Assembly (NCBI RefSeq): GCF_900176405.1
Contig: NZ_FWXJ01000009.1
Span: forward strand, 1 to 64,000
Length of the DNA stretch: 64,000 nt
Origin: Polynucleobacter kasalickyi
GTDB taxonomy: Bacteria; Pseudomonadota; Gammaproteobacteria; Burkholderiales; Burkholderiaceae
Reading direction: 5' to 3'
Shown here: positions 35,601-44,600 of the stretch, piece by piece
How the letters are laid out: each line of letters begins with the position of its first letter
Position numbering within the stretch: position 1 is the stretch's first letter
Position numbers and translations under genes: made by a program
Notes under the pieces: generated by a model
Seen by the model: the letters and a program-made list of their open reading frames with translations, nothing else
Told to the model about the DNA's origin: nothing
Database searches by the model: none

Positions 35601-38600
35601 CTGTCTACTATTACGGTCTCTGATACAGCAGACCATCTCTCTGCTGCGATTGATCAATTAGAAGCGATGGGAAGTCAGTTGGGAAGTGTAGTCATTGCCG
35701 ACCACAAACCTTTAACAATCACTTCACATCAGTTAACTGCTGATGCATCTGTCTTAAGTAAGATAGCTGGTGGAGGACTTTCTGCTCAGGATATTACGAA
35801 CCCATTAACGCAAATTTTTGATGCAGAGAATGGACACATTTATCAATTAATTCAAACACAAGATCTTGATCCGAATAATTTAAATAATGGTTATGTCAGT
35901 TGGACGCAAGCCAGGACACTCGCATTAAATTCTACAATCAATGGTGTGCATGGTTATTTAGTCAACATCACTAGTGCTGCTGAAAATATAGAGCTTGGTA
36001 AATTATTTGCTCAGCTACCGCAAACTGTAAATAGCGGAGGGTACTGGATTGGCGCATCTAGAATGCCGTCAAATAACGCCGCGTGGGAATGGGTAGATGG
36101 TCCAGAAGCTGGACAAGTTTTTTCGAATACTGGATTTAGATCAAGTACGCCAGTTAGTGATGCCTATACGAATTGGTATTTGCCTTGGTTAGATAATTGG
36201 GCAGGTGATGTTCCTGGTGGGGCGCCTTATGGCAAGATTGCATCGCCTGGATCCTATGATTGGAGTTCGCCAATAGGCCTATTATGGGATGACGCACCAA
36301 ATCTATGCGGCGGAATAACCGGGTACATCGTTGAATACTCAACTGCCGACTCTGCATACAAATTAAATATCACTGACGTTCTAGCTGCCAATGCATCATC
36401 AGTCGCTTCTAACTCGCATGTCGTATCAATGTTGATTGCAGATAGTTCAGCCAATATCTCTACTAATTTGGATAGCCTTGAGGCAATTAATAGCAAAATA
36501 ACAAGTATTACTTTAAGTGATCAAAATCCAATTACGGTTTCAGTAGCTCAATTAACTACTGATCATGATGTGATTGCTAAAATTACTAATTCATCTGCTA
36601 TTACAGTCTCTGATACAGCAGACCATCTATCTGCTGCGATTGATCAATTAGAAGCGATGGGAAGTCAGTTAGGTAGTGTTGTGATTACTGACCAAAAGTC
36701 ATTAACCATTACCGCACATCAGTTAACTGCTGACTCTCATGTGCTTGAGAAAATAGTAAATGTAGGATCAACTAATGGAAATAATTCTAAAACTTTAATC
36801 ACAGAACTTAATTTAGATTCGACGGTTTACTCAGGTTACAGGGATGGCCTTTATGTTTTAGGGTTGAATTCTATTACATTAGCACCTGGAAAGTATGTCG
36901 TTGATTATTTGCAAAAAGGAGAGTTAGGCGCAATTTATAGCGGATGGGGTCCTTGGGGAGACCCAGGAAATAATTATTACTCATCTGAATATAACATTGA
37001 AATTAATGGGAATTATGTTGCGAGGTGGAGCGGAAATACTTTTATTTATGGTCTTGATAATACAAGCGTAAGCGGTAAGGCACATCCATATACCTTTAGC
37101 CTGACAACAGAAACAACAGTAGATTTCTTCATATCTGATAATTTCTACGTAGATAATGGCGGCGGTATTTCGATTGCAGTCAATAAACTGACGGATACTT
37201 CTTATACTCTGATAATCACTGACGTACTGGCAGTTGATGCAACTTCAGTCACTTCTAACTCGCATGTCGTATCAATGTTGATTGCAGATAGCTCAGCCAA
37301 TATTTCTACCAATTTGGATAGCCTTGAGGCAATTAATAGCAAAATAACAAGTATTACTTTAAGTGATAACTCGCCAATTAATTTATCTGTTTCACAATTA
37401 ACTCATGATGCGGATGTGATTGCAAAGATTACAAACATTTCCTCAATTACTGTATCAGATAGCGCCAATCATATTGCTGCAGGTATAAACCAGTTAGCAG
37501 CTATGGGCAGTAAATTGGGTAGCATCGTCATTACTGACCATCAAGCTTTAACCATTACTTCACATCAATTGACTGCTGATGCTGCAGTCTTAAATAAGAT
37601 AGTGGGTGGGGTGGATAATCAAGCGCTTCAAATCCATGCATATGTCGATGGTCGCTCTCATTTAATTATTTCTAATAACACTTTGCAATGGGAGAATTTG
37701 GAATATGGAGCCGTTGGAAAATACGGGGTTGATGTTCCAACAGTAATCTCAGTTGTCCAAAACGGTGTTTTAGTTTCAAGTTATAACTGGATGCCTACTT
37801 GGACAGGTCTTGAAGCTAATTTTAGAGGACATGGTTTTTCAGATGTTTTAGATCTTGCAACACTGCCATATGTAGAAGATGCAACGAATATCAATTTAAC
37901 TGTTCAACACGCCCGTTGCACGGTCGCTGTATTTGAAGAGCCATCAGTAAGTAATGGTTGGAAATCTGTTATTGAATTTAATGATCCTGCTGGCGGAGCT
38001 GATTGGTATGATGTTAGCCTTAAAGGTTATAGTTATTCATATAATCTAAATATCACTGACGTTCTAGCCGCCGATGCATCAACTATCGCGACTAATCCGC
38101 ATGTTACTTCAATGTTGATTGCTGATAGTTCAGCCAATATCTCTACTAATTTGGATAGTCTTGAGGCAATTAATAGCAAAATAACAAGTATTACTTTAAC
38201 AGATGTTGTGCCATTAACAGTCTCTGTTGCCCAGCTGACTGATGATCACGATGTGATTGCTAAGATTACTAATCCATCCACTATTACGGTCTCTGATACA
38301 GCCTCAAATATTTCTAATAGTCTCGATATAATCCAAGCAGATGTATCGGTAGATAAGTTGATCACAAGTATTGTCTTGATTGATAATAAAACTATCACCC
38401 TATCTTATCCTCAACTTACTAATGATTCAGGAGCTCTCGCACTAATCCATGGTAACTACGGCATTGCAGTAAGCAATGTTAAGGTTGTGGATGCGTTAAC
38501 CATTCTTTCTAATAATAGCCATATTACTTCCGTTGCATTATTAGATACTGCTGCAAATATTGCCAGCCATTTGGATGTTTTACAGCTCAATTTAAGTAGC

Positions 38601-41600
38601 CTTGCTTCAATTAATGTTACTGATCCAACTAGTTTAGTTCACATTAGTCAAGCAACTTACACCGCCGATCAGGGTGTTTATAACTTGTTATCCCAATCAG
38701 GTTATCAGTTTGTTGTGGATGGCGTAATTCCAACACCGGCCCTAACTGACAATATCAGTATTGCTCAACTAGAAGCGATTACAGATTTTACTAACATTAG
38801 TTCGGTAACTATACAAGATAACAGTGCCAATGTTCATAACGCTGCTGCGATAAGTGCCTTACAAGCTTTAGGTAATAAATTAACCCACTTAACCTTAATT
38901 GACTTTACAGGCTGGGGTAATGGAACGTTTGGTGGCAGTTCATCTTCGAGTTTCTTGGCTCAGGTCAGCAATCTTGGACCTAATTCTGTCACAGTAAATA
39001 ACTTTGTGATCTCTTTCACAAACGGAACAAATGCATACTCTTTAGCAAGTAATAGCCAAATAGATAAGGTGGTTCTGACAAATTCACCAACCGACGGTAG
39101 TTTTAATTGGCCAGATTACAGCATCTATGACTCAGCCATCATGCATAAGATTTATGATAATGACGGGACAACCTTAGCAAGTACAAAGGTAAATAATGTT
39201 GATACTCTAGATCATCTGATTGCTTTATTGGCGAACGATACTAGTGTTTATGGAGCTTCCTTAACGAGTTCAAATGCGAATACTAGTTATACCACTTACG
39301 ACAAGATGGTGAAATACCATGTGGCTAATTTGAATGGTGGAGATGCTTCCGCAAATCTAATTGTTCTTAATGCCCCAAGCACAGTATTTGATAATAATTT
39401 TGTAGCAAATACAGCGAGCGTTACAACTTATCAACTACTAGATACGGCAGCCAACATTGCTAGCCACTTAGATGTTTTACATCAAAACATTAGCAGTGTG
39501 GTGTCAATTACTGTTAGTGATAGTAACCTCATTAATCTCTCGTTGACCAAATTTGCTAGCGATCATGATGTAATTGCCAAGATTACAAATCATGGTTCAA
39601 TTGTGATCTCCGACACAGCAGCTAACATCGCTTCTCAACTAGACTATCTTGAACAAAATCTTACATCGATTAGTTCCATTACAGTGACTGACCCTAGTAA
39701 CTTGGTAACTATCTCAAGTTCTCAATTTGTTGCTGATCATACAGTCTTGCAATTAATTGCTAATTACAAGTTTGCTGCTTATTCACCTTCACCAGCAACC
39801 TATCAACCGTCAAATATTGCTGTTGAGCCCATTACTCTGCAGGGTAATGCCGCTGTTGCTAATTGGGTGGTCACTTCTACTGCAACCATTAATGGGGTCA
39901 GTACAAGCTCTAACATCACTTTCCATCAAGATTCAACGGGTGCAAATATTACCTTTGGGCCGATGGTTGATCAAATCATCGCTGGCACTACTTATACGAT
40001 TTCTGCAAAAGGGTTGGATAGTCAGGGTATTAATGTTGCGACTGGTAATTTGTCATTTACACCAGGGTACTTTGCGACGCTTAATAACGGAGGCTTAAAT
40101 TTCAATACTTCTTTATCGATTCATGGAGTTTCACTAAGCGATCCTGAACCATCCCCATCAGCAAGTGCAGATAGCGTGTACTTTGTCACTGGTAATTATT
40201 CGGCGGCAGATGTTTCCATCGCTTTGCAAACTAATACATCACTACTTTCTTTAGCTAATAATGGTCAGTTAGCTTTATCTAACATAGCGTTTACGGCTGA
40301 TTCTTTAGGATACAATCCATCGTTATCAACTCTGCAGATTAATGGGGTAACTTTATCGATTATTAATCCTCCGGTTGATAATTCGACTCCATTAGCTATC
40401 TATTCACCGATAGATACTGACATTCAAGTTCATATGGTGAGTAGCTCGGGTTATAGTTGGGTCAAAGACATACTCCACCTGAAAGCAGGTGTTGCTGTTA
40501 ATTTCCCGATTGATGATTTTATTGGTGCAATCAGTAATACTTATAGCTCTTTGGCTTCATCTACTCAAATTTACTTCACAGATTCGAGCGGACAAGCTGT
40601 TAATGGGTTGAAGTTGGCTCATATTCCGTTGTCTGGTGGCTTGTTAACCTCTACCAATGTGATAGCAGTGGGCAGTTCCTTAGAATCTGCAGTCACTGTT
40701 TACAATGGCAGCGTGTCTCAAGTATTAACGAGTGCTCAAACCGCACCGGTAGGTAGTGTGTTTACAATTGTTGATTCCATTAACAATATTCGCGCTGCAG
40801 GTTCAGCACTTTATAATTTAGAAGCTTCTGGAGCTCTAATAGGAGCATTTCTAAATAATGGATTCGCACCAATACCTTACTCTAGCACCAGTGGATATAC
40901 TCCAGTTGCCATTAGTGACGGAGTTGGCCATACTAATTACATCGATACTATAGGTTGGGCTGGTAGTCAATTAGGTAACTCTATCTTACCTCTCAACACT
41001 GGGTACACTATTGGTTCCAATAGCTCTCCAATAGGTCATTCTGTCTTAGCGCTCAAAACTAGTAGTACTCAAAATGTTAATGTCTATATTGATTATGCGG
41101 ATAGTTCTCATCAGTTCAATACTACAAAAAGTAATTACCTTTTCTCTAGCTACTATTTGGGATCTGTTAATGGGGTTGTAGGAATTGCTTTACCAAGTAT
41201 TAATAGTAGTTCGCTTTTAAAAAATCTTTCTGGATATCACACCCTTTTAGTTTCAAGTGGAGCTGGTATTGGTGTTGCGCCTCCTGGAGGTGGTTTTCCG
41301 AATGATTTTGCCAGTAGTCAGTCAATTTGGATCGGCAGTGCTGCGGAGTTACCAACGAGCTTAAATGATATTCATGCAAATACTTTATATATCGTTAAGG
41401 ATCTCCCTAGAAATATTCAAAATCTTACTTTAAATCACGGTGATAATGCTAGTGGGGTTCTGAATCTATTAGCTAGTAAGGGTTTAATTGCTTACAGCAT
41501 AGCTAGCGGTCCATTGAACTTTTACTCAATGCTTGAAACTGTAACAAGTAATGTGCCAATGAGTAATGTGGATGTTACTGTTATTGTTGATACAGCCTAT

Positions 41601-44600
41601 CATGCCGAAGAGGCCCTGAGTAGTTCTTACTCTTTGGGTTTTGGAAATTTCGTCATAATCCGTGACTCGATTGGTCGTTTATTGAGCCCTGGTTTAGCGA
41701 GTATCGCTGCTACCCAAGCTGCTGCAGTAACTCCCTCGACGAATTTGACCTCGTATGGCGCCGGACTTAATTCGGCTTTTAATGCATATAATTTAAGTGG
41801 TACCAATGGAGTAAGCCGTGTGGATTGGTCAGACTCTTTAGCCTCATTAACTTCTACCGGCAATCAGAACGCAATGGCTGCTATCTATACTTCTCACTAT
41901 CAATTAGATATGGTGCAGATATCTGATACAGTATCAAATTACCAGCAACTCAGCTCTTCTGCTGTGTCCGGTTTGATTGATTTTGTAAAGAACCATTCAC
42001 AAAGTAAGCTAGGTATAGCTATTCGGGATACGGTAGATAATCTTTACAGTACTTTTGGAAACTCTTCAAGTGCTGATACCTTTAAAGTTTTACTGAACTC
42101 TACTTTAGGATCTACACTCACGGGAGTTTCATCAACAAATGGCTTGATAGAGATTTTTGATACCGTTGCTAATATTGAAGCTGCAAATATTACAGGGAAA
42201 ATTCAGGCCTTAATGGCTACGACAAATATGCTTTCCGGAGTAGGTGCGAATAATAATGTACCTATTATTCGGTTACACGATACGGTAGCCAATATCAATG
42301 CGTTTTTAGAAAATCAGCAAGATTCTACTCTTTGGCCTTTGGTTAGCTACTTAGCAGTGCAAGATACAGCAGCCAATATTGCTAGTGAGATAGTTAATCT
42401 TGCTAAGGTCAATAATTGGCAATCTGCTATCGCTTTAGCCAATAATATTTGGGTGGAAGATAGTTTTGCTAATGTGCAAAGCTATGCAAGTAGCTTATTT
42501 AGTGGTGACTATGTCGCTAGTCTTCAAAGATATTCTATGAGCTTATCTGGCGGAGGCTATGAGGTCAATAAGGTTATTTTTACAGATATTTCTGGTGCCA
42601 CTTCACCGCTGATCGCTGGCACTGGTACTAAATACTCTACTCATGGTCAATTGCCCATCTTTGATTTTTCACAAGCGAGAGGATTTGTGGGTAATGTAAC
42701 GGCTAGTGAGTCTGCAATTGCTGGCGGAGCAGAATTGACTATTAGTGATCAATATGGTCATCAGGTAGTGATTGATATTATGACAGCTCTTGACCCAAAC
42801 AAAACCGATTTATATAGTGTGGTGTTGCCAGCTGCTAATCTTAGTATTGAACAACTTAGATCAATCTCAAATCTTTCAGCTTATGCATCGTTTTCAATTA
42901 CTGATACTTCAAGTCATATTGCTTCTTACCTCAATAACATTCAGGTAGATTTGAATTCAAGTATTAAGATTACCGCTATTACAGTGACTGACCCTAGTAA
43001 TTTCATATCTATTTCAACCTCTCAGTTTTCGAATGATTCTGCCACCTTAAAATTATTTACGAATGGTAAAGTGGCAATTTCAGATTCCTCAGATCATATT
43101 CTCTCAAGTCTGAATTTATTAAAACCTGCTATTCAAATTGGTCAAATAAGTGCTATTCATTTGACAGATTTGACTAGACCAATTATCTCTCTAACTGCCC
43201 AGCAGTTCATTAATGACCAAGATGTTCTATTGTTGATGGCTCAAGGACAAAGTTCGACTAATCCTGCATTTAGTGTCCAACTTGCTGATGGTGAAACATT
43301 AACTGCCAGCCAAGCACTAACTATAAATCCTATTCTTTATAAGAACTTTGTAGTGAACAGTTTGGTTGTGAGTGATAGTGCAGCAAATATTCAGTTATAT
43401 GCAAGTCAATTACAGAGTCTTACAGTAGATCTGCCTAGTAAGATTCTATTGAGCGATAGTGCCAATACAAATATCAACCTATCAGTATCGCAATCGAACT
43501 TAATTGATACGATTCAAGCGCATATTGGCTATAGCGTTGCCTTAAATGTTTCTGGAGTCGGTGTTGATCAAGCATCGCTTATTGCATCGAAGGCAAATGT
43601 AGCTAGCATTGAAATTTCTGATTTAACCATTAATGTTATTGCTAACTTAGCTAGTCTTGAAACACTAAGTTCTAAAATTTCAAAGATTGATTTAACGGAC
43701 AACATAACTCTGAACTTAAGTGAAGCCCAAATCAATGATGGTCCTCATGTTATTCAAAAATTACCGCATCAACACTTCTCAGTGAGTCCACAGGTTTCTA
43801 GTACTTATTTACTATCTCATCTTACGTACTTTGAGGATTTAGCTAAAGCGGGAGTATTGAATAGTATTAGCTTGACGGATAGTGGTACGCCAGTACTAGC
43901 AATTACTAAAGATCAGTTCGTTACAGATAGCGCAGTGTTTGGACTGATTGGTACTCCTCATCAGTATGCTGTCAGTGGTGTTTTGGCAGCTAATGTCAGT
44001 AGTCTATTGACTAATAACTTAATTACTCAAGTTGGGGTGAGTGATACTGCAGCACATATTCAAACTTATTGGGCTCAATTAGAATCGTTGAATAATGCTG
44101 GTCATCTTGCTAATATCGTGGTGTCCGATGGCAACCTACTTACTGTGAGTGATTCGTCTCAACAGAGTTATGACTTACTATCTCATGTTACTACTAGTGG
44201 TCCGATTAATTTGTACATTAACTGGGTTCTGGATTGGCGCCTACAAGCGATTGCTAATGAAAACTATTCGTTCAATAATTTGACTTTGGTGACTAACGGT
44301 GATATCTACGGCCCTAACGGAGGAGTTTCGTTTGATACTCTCAATACTCTGCTGAATGCACACTCTAGTTGGAGTATCACAAATAGTCGGTGGGTCGTTC
44401 AAAGCCCTTTTTCGAGCCTTTTAGATTTTGTAAACCACATCACTAATAGTCAACTACTCAATGCTTTGGGTGGTAATGGTTTTTACGAAATGAATGGAGG
44501 TAGTTTTGTGGTGGAAGCCCCAACGATTGAGCAGTTTGAAAACTACTACAAAACACCTTTTTACAAGCACTTACAATTTGAGTTAGCAGGTACCTTAACT

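Noticed and set aside
35800..36350. C-type lectin domain as target of a diversity-generating retroelement
   Set aside because: No reverse transcriptase, accessory gene or template repeat is visible, and the lectin fold is internal, not C-terminal.
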